Shown piece by piece: positions 40,146 to 53,506 of a stretch of 64,000 nt of DNA. Source of the DNA: Prosopocoilus inquinatus (taxonomy: Eukaryota; Arthropoda; Insecta; Coleoptera; Lucanidae). The stretch is taken from assembly GCA_036172665.1 (NCBI GenBank), contig CM069873.1, positions 48,020,001 to 48,084,000 of the forward strand, read 5' to 3'. The position numbers and the translations under genes were made by a program. Each line of letters begins with the position of its first letter. Positions within the stretch are counted from its first letter, which is position 1. The notes under the pieces are model-generated. The model saw only the letters and a list, made by a program, of their open reading frames with translations, did no database searches and was not told where the DNA came from.

Positions 40146-43100
40146 TTATTATTATATGTGAGTGATTAGCTGATTTATAAAATTTAAAGGTGGTCAAAGT
40201 ACAGTATTCTGAATAGAAATTGTTAAAAAAGAAGTTTAATTTGCAGTAATTTTGAAGATATTCGCACTTAAAGTCAAAAATAATGTGTACAGATAAAGAA
40301 AGAATGTATTGAATTGCATGAATGAATGAATGACAATGTACAAATAATGTGTTATTACTTGCAGTTACTTTTGCAGTTAAATATAGTAATTTGAGAAAAA
40401 TATATGGTCTGTTTTATTAGCTTAAAATCTAGTAAATATCATAATTTAAGCATGATTTTCCGTTTCTTTAGGTTTTCTTCTCCACACATTCATTTAAGTA
40501 ATACGTTATATTCTGTAAAGACTTGTAATGTATATTACAGCACATTAGAGTCTTTGCAGAATATAACGTATTACTTAAATGTATGTATGGAGAAGAAAAC
40601 CTAAATAATTATTTAAATTAAAAAGGCGCGTAAAAAAACGCGCGTAGAATAGTGGCGCAATCGCAACAGATAAATATGTTACTAAGTCCTACTACGTCAT
40701 ATTACCTGGACAAAAAATTTACATGGCAATTGGCTCTCTCTCCTGGCAGGCATTCATCAAGCGGCCGAGCGTGGCGCAACGGTCAATGGTTGATGGCCTC
40801 GTTCTGGTAACCACAGGAGCTGAGTTACTAATTCAACATAGCTATTGAACACACATGCTTTTGGAGTGCCAATCTTCAGCAGCTAGTATTCTCACATTAA
40901 CCCTTTAAGAACACGAGTTGTTAACTTTCAACTTGCTGTGTCTGCATCAGGGTCTGCATTTAGGCTCGGTGATCACCTGAACAACACCCGAAAAACGGAC
41001 GTTCCGTCAAAAATCCAGCACACATTCAATATGGCCGTCAATTACCGATCAGCTGTTTTGGTGGATAAGTAACTATTAGATTATCTTATCGAATTTCATC
41101 ATGTTTGGACTATTTTGAGCTCATTTGTAATTTTTCTAATAAAACAAGCTTTTGTTTTTTAAAATAAGAAGTATATCTTACGAAATAAATAAGCTTTTCA
41201 AGTAGCGACATCTGATAGTATTAAAATGACTGCCCGCCTACTTGGGTTCGGAAAATTGTAGTATGAACTTCAAAGGTGCCGACAGAAGCTGTCCCTACTG
41301 ATTGATGTCCATACTGTGCTGTACCGGGGTGCACGGGGTGTTAATTTTGAACACATCCTAGTGGTGTTGTGTGATAAGTAATTGAAAGTGAAAAGCATTC
41401 TAATTTTAATCTAATAATGTTGAGAAGTTCTTCAAGATAACAATTCGTTTGAGAAAATGATGTTGAAACTTTACGACACTGAAGTCCGCAGAGTTTCCCC
41501 TCCAGCGGGTTTTTTTTTATTGCTCTCCCACCAAGAGACGGCGGTAAAGTGCAGAAAGGGGTGGGGGATAAGGAAGCGCGTCTCGTTTACTTTACATTTT
41601 CACTTGTATTTAATGAAATAATGCACCCACGAGGTTTAATATCATCGTAAGTACATCAGAGTCTATACAGTAACACAGAAACATGGAAACGACAGAAATA
41701 TCGAATTACATTCACGACCGAGAACGCCTACGTCCACGGCAGACGTCATAAAAACTGCCAACTCTTAAACAAATTGTACTTTTTTATTCCGCAACGCAAA
41801 CTTTTGCAATTGCACAGATGCTTAGATTAATACAAGTGCACTGGCGATATGGAGCCCGAAAAGTTGTTCCTGCCTAGAATTTTTTTTATTTCGCAAAATC
41901 GAAAACTCCCTTAAGCCGCACGTGTTAACGTAAGCACGCATAACTTTCTTAATAAACAACGCGGAAACGTGAATTTTCACAAGTGGATAGGGTGAACCTT
42001 GCGCTTTAAGGATATGGAGTCCAAAAAGTTGTTCTCCCCTAGAATTTTCAGTCATTCGACGGAATGTCGAACGACGCACGGACTCTTTACGCGCCAAAAA
42101 TGAAATTGTGCGCGCAGAAATTGATAATAAATTGCGACCGTAATTGTTACTCTATCTGGTACAAATAGGTATAATTTAACTCAGGTGCACTGCAGACGTA
42201 ATCAAACTCGCCGTTTTCGTCGGGAAAGTACGTTTTTTCGCAATTTCCCGTAAAACATAAGACCGCGACATCATATGTCGAATTACGACGCGTGCCGGTA
42301 TCTTTAGCCGGAAAGATTGCGAGTATGCGGTGGTGCGTACGTACAAATTTCGCGACTTGGAACTTTTTAATTAAACAATAACGCTTGAATCTGAATTTGC
42401 GCAGTTGAATGAACGGAAACTTGCACTTTTAAGGAAACGTTACTCCCTAGAAATTTGAGTTATTCCACGAAATGTGGAACGGTGCACGGACAAATATTAA
42501 TAATCGTAGATTGTAACTTTTAAATTGTCTAAGTCCCAATTTTGTTTTAAAGTAATAGAAACTGAAACATACATATAACAGGTAAAATAAAAACATTTTT
42601 AATAACCCACTAAGCAAAAAGATGTTATATAAACATTGTGTGAACGTTATTTTGTTAGATGTAATGTTTACGGTTAAACGTTTTTAATGTAGAAAGTAAC
42701 GTTACGCCAATAGTTCTATGTCCTAATAAGCGATGTTGCAGAATAACGTTACAAAAAAAATGTTGACCCGACGTCTCTTTATTAACGCTGCATAAATATA
42801 AATTGCAATGTTTTATTAATGTTTACATGTAATATTATCTTTATGTTTCCTATATACTTGTTTCATGAACGTTCCTTTAGGAATGTGTCACTGACGTTCC
42901 TTTAGAAACATTGCACTAGTGTTGCAGTACAACACACCGTGTTTCACTTCTCAACTGCACACCCCTGTCCTTTTTTTTATTTTATTTACGCATCGATCGT
43001 AAAATTTTCACCTTGTCTAATCATGAAAGGTTATTACGAAAAGTTGTTTAAAATTAGGAAATAACGCCAATTCCCAAATTTCAGCGAAAATTTTTGATTT

Positions 43101-43228
43101 TTAATTATTTGATTAACAAAATAATAAACAAAAACTTGATAAGTCACTTCAAATAACTGAAAATCGAGAAAACGACCCCACAAAATCCAATTTGAAAACT
43201 AACAGACTAAACGCACAGACAACCCAGC
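40146..43228. other. Right-arm copy of the gene-free 3 kb region
   Basis: Mirror of 19531-22613. Contains the hairpin (40466-40604), the tRNA-like string GTGGCGCAACGGT on the plus strand near 40773, the 32-bp motif at 41287-41318 and the degenerate repeats at about 41830-42490. No gene seen. Confidence 0.55.
40466..40604. repeat. Foldback hairpin, right-arm copy
   Basis: Mirror of 22155-22293; same imperfect stem of about 60 bp. Confidence 0.7.
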
Positions 43229-45873
43229 CAGTGTTGCCAACAGTTGAAAAAAGTTTTCACTAAAAGGGATGCTAGAAACCACTAAAAAATCACTAAATTT
43301 AACATAAGTATACGTTGCCTACAAGCTTGTCAAATAAATTTCATTAAAATGTATAAACTGAAACAAGTAAAAAAAATAAATATAAAAACAGTAGCATTTA
43401 CTATATATTTTGCAAAAAAAAAACAACGAAATACAATTTGTTCTTATATACAAATAATAAAAACAACTATTATAATCATACGATATCTAACACAGACAAT
43501 TCAGACTCAGTAATTCTGTATGTTTCATTTGTTTTAACTTTTTTAAGAACGTCATTAGGTATCTCAAAATTAAAACAACATTTGTTTCTTCGCTTTAAAG
43601 CTGCTCTTATTGTTAAAATGGCATTTAACATTTCAGATTCCATCCGATTGCGAAGTTTAGTCTTAATTAAAGACATCTGACTAAAGGCTCTCTCAACTTC
43701 TGCGTTGGAATGGGGTAAAACAAGCATACTTAATGCAAACTTGGCTAAATCACAAAACGGGTTGTTTCCTAATGCATCCTTAAAATTGTTTACCTCAATC
43801 CAAAAACACTTAGTATTTGTTACCTCTTGCCACTTGTTATAAATTATTGAATACCATTGTTTTTCTATGATATCAATAGCATTGCTATCACATCCCATAG
43901 AACGTAATAAAGGAACTATCGACTCTTTGTGAACTTTTAGTGCATTTTCAACCGAAAGCAAATTTATTTTTCTTAAAACTTCAAAGTTACTTGGAAGCCT
44001 TGCTTTTATTTGATTAATTAAAACACTTGTGAAGTTAATACACCTTTGCCGAATACCCAACAAATCAATATTAGAATTTTTATTTTTTAATTCCTTTACT
44101 TTTTCCTCAAATAAATATCCTAAGTAAGCATTTATGTCAATATAATCATTAATATTATGCTCAAATAAATCAAATTTAGTGCCTGGAGTTGTAATTCTAC
44201 CGACCAAAATATCTATTAAAAATTTTAACTCATCAAGCAATTTAGTTGGATCAGCATCTTTCGCTTCAAAAAGCTTATTGACTCTTTGTACATCAGCTAA
44301 AATTGGTTTAATGAAGATTAAAAACAATAAATTTGAATCATCATTATACATTTGATAGAGCATTTCAGCTGAGTAAAATTTTTCAGTTGATCGAACTATT
44401 CCAAAGTGAGTTTTTAATTCTAACCATTGATCATACAATCGTTTCACGGCAGTTTCAATGGATAGCCATCTAGTATCACATGTTCTCGTAATTTTTAAAG
44501 GCTCGTTCCCTTCATCAAGTAGCTTGTATAACTTAATATACACATTTTGCCTACTGGATGACCTGGAAAACCACTCATACGTTTCCCTCACAAGAAATTC
44601 TAGATTACGAGGTAAAGTTTCTTTTACAGCTACTGAAACTGCCAACTGTAGTGAGTGGCAAAGACATCGAATAAGAACCAAGGAAGGAATATCATCTTTC
44701 AGTCTTTTATGAACGCCACTATTGATGCCAGTCATGACACTCGCATTATCTGTGCCAAGACCTTTTAAATTTTTAAGAGGTAAGTTAAAAGAAAGTAACG
44801 TCTGTTTGAGGCAGGTGACTATGCCCTCAGCATTACATTCTGTTAACTCAGGCATATCTAAAAATGTTGTCACAAATTCACTGGACTTGCCAGAATAATA
44901 CATTATTACAATACCTAAGTATTTACTCACAGAAATATCAGTTGACTCGTCTATTAATAAGCTATATGGGCTATCGGCTATATCACAAATTAGATCAGTC
45001 TTAAAATAGTCAGCTAACACATTTTTGATTATTGCACCACATTTAGTTCGATGCATTTGCAGATATTCTGAAGCTTTACCATCAAAAATTCCTTTACATA
45101 GAGTAGTTAAATGATCGATAGTTAAAATGCTGCAATGTTGAGCAATAAAGCATGCTAGACGACATTCAGCCACTTTTGCTAGTGTAGTATCTTCCACTCG
45201 AGGGAACGGAATCACATTTTGTCTTTGAATTGAAGATGCCGCTGCTATATGTCTCTTGGTAGATTGATGTTTTGTTAAGTCGCCTAAATGATTTCGGAGC
45301 AGAGTTCCACATAATTTGCATTTTGCAACTTCTACGTTATCAACAAGTTGCGACACAAGCCAATTCTTCAGTACTGGTGCCTTTAACCATTCTTTTCGAA
45401 ACTTTTGCGTATAACGAGTGGTCATTCTAGAAATATTAACATTCATTATTACTAATAGATTGTTGATATTTTGTAATAATTATTTTTTTAATATACTCAC
45501 TGGTATTACTTACTTTTTACAGTATCGTCCACGTGCACACGCACAGCAATCAACTTGCACGACCCGCATGCGACCCGCGCAACTGCGAGCGCTCGCCAGA
45601 GAATAGAAACCAATAGAAACTAGCAATTACAGAAATAATACCAACACAAAATTTCATAATAAGAAAAATCTAAAAACTTAAGCTGCTTGGTTTCAGTATT
45701 CATCACTTTGAACAACGTTTTCAAGAAATTCACTTACAATAATCACTAGATTTCACGGTTTTATTTGAAGAAATCTCCAAAAAAAGCACTAAACACTAAA
45801 TTTAAAAAAATATCATGAACTCAAACTTAAAACCACTAAATTTAGTGTAAAAACCACTAAGCTGGCAACACTG
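43229..45873 (-). mobile_element. hAT-1, right-arm copy
   Basis: 2645 bp with the same terminal inverted repeats and GCTGGGTT target duplication (as AACCCAGC on this strand). Duplicated with the arm, not by transposition, since flanks and target site are the same. Confidence 0.95.
43476..45446 (-). CDS. hAT-1 transposase, right-arm copy, intact
   Basis: 656 aa, identical to the product of 17313-19283: BED-like finger, LLIDESTDIS, CLCHSLQL and the C-terminal HSNAEVERAFS motif. Both copies are open, so the palindrome doubled the dose of a potentially active transposase. Confidence 0.93.
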   Translation of the reverse strand: MNVNISRMTTRYTQKFRKEWLKAPVLKNWLVSQLVDNVEVAKCKLCGTLLRNHLGDLTKHQSTKRHIAAASSIQRQNVIPFPRVEDTTLAKVAECRLACFIAQHCSILTIDHLTTLCKGIFDGKASEYLQMHRTKCGAIIKNVLADYFKTDLICDIADSPYSLLIDESTDISVSKYLGIVIMYYSGKSSEFVTTFLDMPELTECNAEGIVTCLKQTLLSFNLPLKNLKGLGTDNASVMTGINSGVHKRLKDDIPSLVLIRCLCHSLQLAVSVAVKETLPRNLEFLVRETYEWFSRSSSRQNVYIKLYKLLDEGNEPLKITRTCDTRWLSIETAVKRLYDQWLELKTHFGIVRSTEKFYSAEMLYQMYNDDSNLLFLIFIKPILADVQRVNKLFEAKDADPTKLLDELKFLIDILVGRITTPGTKFDLFEHNINDYIDINAYLGYLFEEKVKELKNKNSNIDLLGIRQRCINFTSVLINQIKARLPSNFEVLRKINLLSVENALKVHKESIVPLLRSMGCDSNAIDIIEKQWYSIIYNKWQEVTNTKCFWIEVNNFKDALGNNPFCDLAKFALSMLVLPHSNAEVERAFSQMSLIKTKLRNRMESEMLNAILTIRAALKRRNKCCFNFEIPNDVLKKVKTNETYRITESELSVLDIV

Positions 45874-46403
45874 AACCCAGCTGATCGAGGCTAGTTTTCT
45901 CTCTCTCTAATGTTCGTCACGATACCTCTCACTCTACATTCCATCCACCCCATACAGCGTTGCCAACCTTACGATAATTATCGTATTGATACGATAATTT
46001 ACTTCGTTACACGATATACGATACTAAAGTCATTATCGTATTAAATTATACGATAATTTCTGCTTTGACCAATTTAATTTTTCTTCTTAAGGATTAGTGC
46101 AATACAAGTTGCCTTCCGTATTTTTTTTTAATTTTTTAAGGATTTCTTTTCTTGCCTATGACCTGTATTTATGCCTGTGTTTTTCGTGTTACGCCATCTA
46201 TCGAGCCTCAGCTTGATCATCAGCGATGAGACGTCAATCTTCATTTTCCAGTAATCTGTGATGTACCGATGAGTTGTTGTTATCACAAACTCAGAATTTT
46301 AGATTTACGGATTGAGAAAATGTAAGTATATTTTCATTTTTGATCGTTGTAATGTATCACTATTGCGTAAATTTATTCTTAAAAGGCTGAAGATATAATC
46401 AAA

Positions 46404-48549
46404 ATGTCTAAACGCAAAAGCCAACACAACAGTCAGGGTGACGTAGATGGTAACACAAACAAAGACAAGAGAAGAGCAGAACAGCATTTTAGAATGGAAT
46501 GGCTAACTATTCCAGAGTATAAACACTGGTTGGCACCAGTACCAAAAAACAGAAACAGGGCTAAATGTACAATATGCGGTGGAAAAGAATTTAATTCAGA
46601 AATAACCGTTATAAAAAACCACTTTACATCGCAAACCCATCAGCGGAATATGGTTGGCAGAGAAGGCAAGAAAGAAGACAAGCTTACCCAAAGTTTAGAA
46701 ATAAAAGCCGCAGAAATCAAATTATGTAGCATCTTTATAGAACATAATTTTTCATTTAATTCCTTAGCTCATGTAGAAGGAGCTCTCAAGAACTGTATCA
46801 AGGATTCAGAAATTTTAAAAGGAGTTAATTTAAAAAGAACAAAAACATCAACAATTACGAAAAATGTCATTGCATTATATGAAAAAGAAGACCTTACTTC
46901 ATCATTGAGAGACGTGAAATTTAGTTTCTTGATTGATGAGTCAACAGACATAACTACAAAGAAGAGTTGTGTTGTCATTGTAAGATATTTTGATAAAAAT
47001 ATGCAAAAAGTCTCTAGCAGGCTGTATGACTTACTTGAAGTTTTTAAAGACGGGGAAGTACATGCTACAGCAGACCATCTCTACAAGTTGGTAATGAATT
47101 CCTTTAGAGAAAGAAACTTTGATTTAAACAACCTTATTGGTTTTGGTGCAGATGGGTGCAACACTATGTTTGGTGAACATAACTCTTTCGTCAGCAGACT
47201 TAAAAGTGATTTTCCAGGAATTATCGCTACTAAATGTATTTGTCACTCACTGCATCTGTGTGCAAGTAGTGCATGTGAACAGCTTCCTAATGAATGTGAA
47301 AAGTTAGCAAGAAATATTTATAACTATTTTAAGGTAAGCAACTACAAAGATTTTTATTAAAGCTAACTAATGTTAAGTATTATTACAATTACAGAACAGT
47401 TCAAATCGCCAAGCTGATTTTGAAGAGTTTCAAATATATGCTGAAGTTGAAATTCACAAAATACTAAAACCCTCCCAAACCCGATGGCTTTCTATTGCTA
47501 TGGTATCACAGAGAATTTTAGAACAATGGAATGCATTAAAACTCTACTTTACCGATAAGTGGCTTGCTGAAAGTAATGTGTCTAGTGAGGAAATCTATAA
47601 CAGTTTAAACAACCAATTCATGCAATTATATTATTGTTTTTTGTCTTGGATATTGCCAAAAATTTCAAATATAAATCAGTATTTTCAAAGTGATAAAGTA
47701 GTTATTCTCAATCTACATAAAAGAATGCAAGAAGAATTCCAGGATTTGTTGTTGGCTTATATGAGATATGATTATATTACCTCAAGAAAACTAAATGAAG
47801 TAAATCCAGCAAATGCTTCTTATTTCAAAAATAAAAAATCACTATATCTAGGCGTTACATTAGCACAAAAATTGGAAAATCCTCTAATTAAGAATGATGT
47901 AGAAAAATTGAATTTGTTTCTTTCGAACTGTCAAAACTTTCTCTGTGTACTTTGTTGTGAGTTAAAAAAAAGGTATAATTATGGAGATGACAACTATTTA
48001 TCAAATTTAGATATCTTTTTGCCTAAAAATGTTGTATCACTGTCATTTCACGAAACTCATCCTTCTCTAGCAGTATATTTTAAAAATTTTCCAAGACTTA
48101 TTTCAGCTGAAAATCATCAAAAAATTGATGATGAATGGAGAAAACTTCCTCTGTATAATAACTTGCCGAGTGTATCATTAGATATTGATGTTTTTTACTC
48201 TAAAGTATTAGACATAAAAAATGATGCTCATGTGCCACTGTTTTTTAATTTAGCAACTTTTATTTTAAATATTTTGTCTTTACCACACTCTAATGCAGAA
48301 TGTGAAAGACAGTTTAGCAAAGTGAATCTAATAAAAACCAAAGTGAGAAATCGTTTAAATATTCAAACATTGTCAGCCATTCTATTATCTAGTCAACATA
48401 TCAAAAACAATGGTACCTGTGTAAAATTCCAACCTCCTGTTAAAATGATTCGAATGTGCAATTCAACCATGTACGATCATAAACATTCTACCTGTGTTAG
48501 AAATGAAAATTCAGATGCTGCTGACTGTTTGTTTGAAAATGTTTTATGA
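46404..48549 (+). CDS. hAT-2 transposase, two exons, intact
   Basis: Exon 1 46404-47333 (310 codons), intron 47334-47394 (61 bp, GTAAGC...TTACAG), exon 2 47395-48549 (384 codons plus stop): 694 aa. BED-like finger CTICGGKEFN...HFTSQTHQ; DDE region LIDESTDITT, GFGADGCNTM, CICHSLHL; then RWLSIAM in exon 2 and the dimerisation motif HSNAECERQFSKVNLIKTK. Exons join in frame without loss. The ATG at 46404 is the first in the frame. No lesion seen; activity is possible. Confidence 0.92.
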
Positions 48550-48755
48550 ATAATAGGTAAACTGTTTTTTAGAGACTAGTGTTACTGGTTAGAACATTAG
48601 AACTAGGGTTTAAAATGTAAAATATATTTTGTAAGAAAAGAACGAAAAAATAACATGAATAATGAAATTATTTAAATAAAAAGTAACTACTTATAAATAC
48701 AGTAATGCGTGTTTATTCTACTACTACAAAATTTACTTTAAATTTGTTAATTAAT

Positions 48756-48927
48756 TAGAAAGTTTTTTTAATCTCAAACCGGACAGAAAAATGAAGGGAA
48801 ACACACTCAACGTTTCGCTATAGATTTATAGCTTCGTCACTCCTGACGAAGCTATAAATCTATAGCGAAACGTTGAGTGTGTTTCCCTTCATTTTTCTGT
48901 CCGGTTTGAGATTAAAAAAACTTTCTA
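48756..48927. repeat. Perfect 84-bp-arm palindrome in hAT-2 (right copy)
   Basis: Mirror of 11477-11648. On this plus strand the hammerhead-like core is CTGACGA (48843-48849), stem GCTATA/TATAGC, GAAA (48867-48870) followed by CGTTGAG. Confidence 0.75.
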
Positions 48928-49096
48928 CTTACTATTTTCATCGGACAAGAACAAACTTCAATTTAAATTTGTTGAATAGCAAGTTTGAAAAATAAGCTTA
49001 AAGTAATTAATACGATAATTTTGCCTAAAACACGATATTTTCTCTTCAATTGGTACGATAAATTGGTGTAAGAAGGTTGGCAACACTGACCCCATA

Positions 49097-51426
49097 CCAA
49101 ATCATTGCCACAAATCTGTGATCATTGCCTAATATTAACTTATGGTTGAATCCATAACCTTAAAACATTTGTAATTGGTTTTAACAAATTTTTAGTTAGA
49201 ATGTAAATATTACCTACCTATATTTTGTAGAATGATGCCCGTAAGCACATTTTGGTTTTACAAAGGCGACCTGTTGAATATTTAGCTACAAAATTTTATA
49301 GCTCGGCCGCTAAAAAAAGATGATGTGGTAAATATTTATGAAATTTACAGTGAATACTTAAAGACATCTTATTTTGTTTGGTTTTAGTTTACATAATATT
49401 CTGAACTTGGATTTTGATGCTGTGCAAGGTCATTGTGTTTTAGATGAAGACACACGGTACACAATCCCGCTCTTGCATATTTCATTTTAGATTTAAATTA
49501 AGAATAGTAAGTATAATTTTTGTAAGTTTATATTACAGTAGAGTCTCAATACAGTGAACTAATTGAGGAACGGCTTTGTCACTCCACCGAGGTTGTCCAC
49601 TGTACAAAGTGCTGGCAAAAGCACCTCATCTGTGATACTTACAGTGTGTTATACATGTACTAAACTACTGCTAAAGCTAAGCTTTGGAATAATCAGTTGT
49701 AAGTGTGTCAAGGAAGTTCCTACGTATATACGGTTTGTGCAATTCACTCTAGCGAGGTACATTTTGTTCGCTATTCAGAGGTTGATGTAAATATTTTGTG
49801 TTCACTGAAATAGATAGTTCACTATATGGTATATTCACTATACTGAGACTCTACTGTATTAATTTTATGTCATCATGGTAAACATTAGTAAGAAAGCCAT
49901 ATTTAGCCACATGCATCGGGAAATCATATGGTTGCAAGGCAAGAGATTTGTGGATCATCCAAATTAGTGCCGCCAACACTAGTGGATACAAAACAATTGT
50001 TTTGCATAAACTGTGGTAGGAAAGTGTAGTCTGAGTACGGCCGCCGCAGCATCGCTTATCTCAACACGGTGTAAAACAAGATGTTGCATCGTGCTGATGC
50101 TTTGTTTTTAGTAGATTAGTGCATTGCATTGTAACAGTAGTATTAGTCTGAATGTCGTGGCTTTAACATTGCCTTATTCAATTAATCTCAATTTTTGTAT
50201 TTTTTTCAATAAATTTTTGTTTTTTTAAAAATCGTTTTACGCGAACGCGTAATTTAAGTAAAGTGTATTCTTGATTGCACAATTTATTTTCGCACACTTG
50301 CAAGTTTTACTCACGATAATTCCCGTATGTTATTTTTTAATAACCAGGAAAATTGAGGTTTTCCGATTACATTATATCTTTATACAATACATTTAAATGT
50401 GAAGTAAATTACATGCACAGTTTGCCTATCAGCCAACCAGATTGCTTATTAATTTTCTGTCATTAATGTTTATTTTTCAATTTACTTAAGAACTACAGTT
50501 GTAGTACTGATTAGCGTGATGATTTCATCAAAGTTGTGTTAGTTATTTTAATACAAACCATACACTTATAATAAAAGAAATGAAAGCAAAATGTGGAATT
50601 ATCTATGCAAGCAATGATCGCTTCAATATTTTCAAGTGTGAATTTTCAGAATAAAATAGCATTTTATGTTTTTGAGGAAAAATAACGTCAATTTCGCGCG
50701 TGTTTTTATTATTTCAATGAACTCGAGAATTAAGGCCTCTGAAGTTTAAAAATGGTATGTTAAACAAGCACTCTGGTAACAATGTCTTAACTTTTTGCAT
50801 GTCTGCAAAATAGAATATGTGCATTAATATGGCCTTCTTATTCATGTTTATCGTTAGCATATATAAAAAATGCAAAGTTGTATGATGATACACAGATTTT
50901 TAACCTTTGATATGCAATTTGAAAGAACTAGTATGTATCATGCGGCTTAACAAATTGAGTCGCTCAAAATTGAACCGTGAATATTAAATGAATGGTCACA
51001 CTTGTACCAATGAAATTATAGCAGAGTTTAAAGATATGAAACGTCACCAACCACCATCAACAAAACAAAATTTTCCTATATTACAAAATAAGGCAGGTTT
51101 TTAAGCTTCTTTTCATATCTAAGAAATAAAATAGAAAAAAAAGTGTACACGTCTTATAAAACTTGTTCGACATCCCCGTCCGACTCAATGGGAAGATTTG
51201 TATCTCTTAAAAGTGTGGGTTAGGGACAGAGAATATACTAAACAAGAAGGGACTTGCCTATACTAAAATCTTGTTCTGCGTAAGAGACCTCTATGAACAC
51301 ATCAGGTACTGAACTGTGCACGGGTTATCTGGAAACGTTTGTTAAAACGATAATAACAATTATTCTTAGATCTATTGCTACAGTTTTAATAAACAATTCT
51401 AAAAAATTAACCCTGAAATAAACTTC
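49097..51426. other. Right-arm gene-free stretch around the MITE
   Basis: Mirror of 8978-11307. Apart from the pogo-type MITE at 49536-49856 nothing is recognised. Confidence 0.6.
49536..49856. mobile_element. pogo/Tigger-type MITE, right-arm copy
   Basis: Mirror of 10548-10868 with CAGTAGAGTCTCAATACAG at its left end and TA flanks. Confidence 0.85.
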
Positions 51427-51712
51427 TTATGGCCACTTTTACCACTTGCGGTTATTTTGCTGGTTAGGTGTAACCACAGGTTTATTCTAAAATACGCTGT
51501 TACCACTTCTGGTTACGCTGAATCTTGACAAACCGCCGGTAATTTCTCATGTTAACCGACACCGCTGGATGGTACTCCAGTTAAATGCTACACTGTAGGT
51601 TAACATAAATATTCGAATGCTTTGATTGGTTTGTAAAATCACGTGCTCTTTTGTTTCGTAAAACTGATTGTGCCGTGAATAATTGTGAACTGAGAACATA
51701 TACTGCTGTGAA

Positions 51713-53506
51713 ATGGAAGAAGAAATACAATTGCAAAAAGAAATGGAACTTGAAGAAATAATAATAAACTTTCTCTTTCCCATACGTTCTGAACATATTG
51801 TAAGAGCAAGGGTGGATCATATGAATCGTAATTCTGATTTTGAGTTCTCCAAGAGATTTCGGATATCAAAAGAATGTTGTAGTCATCTCTTGGAAGAAAT
51901 TGGACCTCCTAGCCAAAGGTAAACGTAATGTTATTAATATTAATCCATTAAGTTTTCTGTTATAGGAATGCAGCTATCTCTACATCAGTTCGTTTACTTT
52001 TAACCCTCAGGTTTTTCGCTACAGGCGATATCTGACTTTTGTGGAGTTAGTGAGTCTGCAGCATCTGTAATTATTAAGTTAGTATCAGAAGCAATATGCA
52101 CATTACGTGATTGATATATAAAAATGCCAGCAAGACAGGAAATACAGAAAGTACAAAGAGATTTTTATAATATTGCACGTTTCCCCACAGTCATAGGAGC
52201 AATTACATATGTACGAATTCAATCTCCAGGTATAGAAAAATAATACTTTGTTGTAAAGCTTATACATAAATACTGTTATAATTAGGTGGTAAGGTAGCAG
52301 AAAATTATCGCAACAATGGTTATTTTTCCATAAACGTTCAAACCGTATCCGATTCTGAATTAAAAATACTAGACATTGTAACTCGATGGCCCAGGGCAAC
52401 CCATGATCAGGTGATTTTTAATAACTCTGTACTAAAAGCAAGGTGTGAAAGAGAGAACTTTGAAACTGCTCTTTTACTTGGAGATTCAGGATATCAAAAT
52501 ACGTGAGTATTATCATTTCTATATTGAAGCAACATAATATTTTCATATTATATACAGAAATTATTTATTGACACCAGTCAATAATCCAACAACGAGAGCG
52601 GAGGAACTTTATAACAAGTCCCATATTCGAACAAGAAATGTTGTTGAAAGACAATATGGAGTCTGAAGAAGAAGTTTTCCAGTACTTCGTCTTGAATTGC
52701 GTTTAGCTATAAGCAGGTAAAGTGTACAAAAAAAAACTTATGATCACATTAAAACTCCATCGGAATAGTTCATGGAATTAAAAAGATACAATTTTCGCTC
52801 CAAGGTTTACTCTTTTGCTCTGATGAAAGTGGATGTAGAATTTGTTTTCCAGGATACAATTTTACATGTAAAAACAAGGTATCTTAATTATTTCCTTTCC
52901 TAACAAGTTTGCAGCAAAGTAGTTCAGTAAAAGTTATGCAGAAGTAAAATTAAAAGTTGATATTCTTATTAATTTTTTTCTAACATTTTCTGGTATTGAA
53001 ACAAACAGAAAAAATTATGTTTACAAATGTTAAATTTGCTCAAAAAATTAAGTATTGGTTAAAAAAAAGAAAAGAAAAATTCCATGGCTAGTGCCATCTT
53101 TTTAGTATTTTTAAAGAAATCCTTTTGCTTTATATTTCAGTACCAGATGTTAGAAGAAAATAAATACAATAATTGACTTTTAATTTTTATTCTTTACAAC
53201 TTCTGTCTTACCTACTTTGGTGTAAAATTAGTAGAAAGGGAAATATTCCTTATCTTTACTAACACTTAACTAGTGTTTAGCAATTACTACTTTACATTAT
53301 ATTGCTATTCCAGAACACAAGCAGTTGTAGTTGCCACTGCGATTCTACACAATATTTGCATTGCCATGAAAGAAGAAATTCCTCCCGATGATGACGATGT
53401 AATTCTGGATGCGTTTCATGAATACCAACACGAAATTGAGGCTCACGGAGGAATCGTAAATGGACACAGAAGAGCGGTTATGATAAATTACTTTAATGAA
53501 TTGTAA
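51713..53506 (+). pseudogene. HARBI1-like transposase, decayed (right copy)
   Basis: Exons inferred from GT/AG and homology: 51713-51918, 51966-52229, 52286-52502, 52558-52716 and 53314-53506, with a possible short exon near 52855. Lesions: frame change near 52025; TGA at 52109-52111 after TLRD; the GAI-TYVRI junction lacks the residues that include the first catalytic Asp; TGA at 52664-52666 where Trp is expected in the VERQYG region. LLGDSGY and ATAILHNIC are preserved. Dead but clearly HARBI1 family. Confidence 0.87.

Larger units (their letters stand above)
45955..49088 (+). mobile_element. hAT-2, right-arm copy without the PLE
   Basis: 3134 bp between the same terminal inverted repeats and 8-bp target duplication as 11316-16804. 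Its intron is uninterrupted with a single TTTAATAAAAAT target (as ATTTTTATTAAA), showing the pre-insertion state of the Penelope-like element. Confidence 0.95.

Noticed and set aside
40404..40604. 66-codon ORF (and its twin at 22155-22355)
   Set aside because: Lies in the foldback hairpin; no known domain, and the codons follow from the repeat.
40765..40830. tRNA gene near the string GTGGCGCAACGGT
   Set aside because: A box-A-like string exists, but no acceptor stem, anticodon loop or clear box B; at most a SINE remnant.
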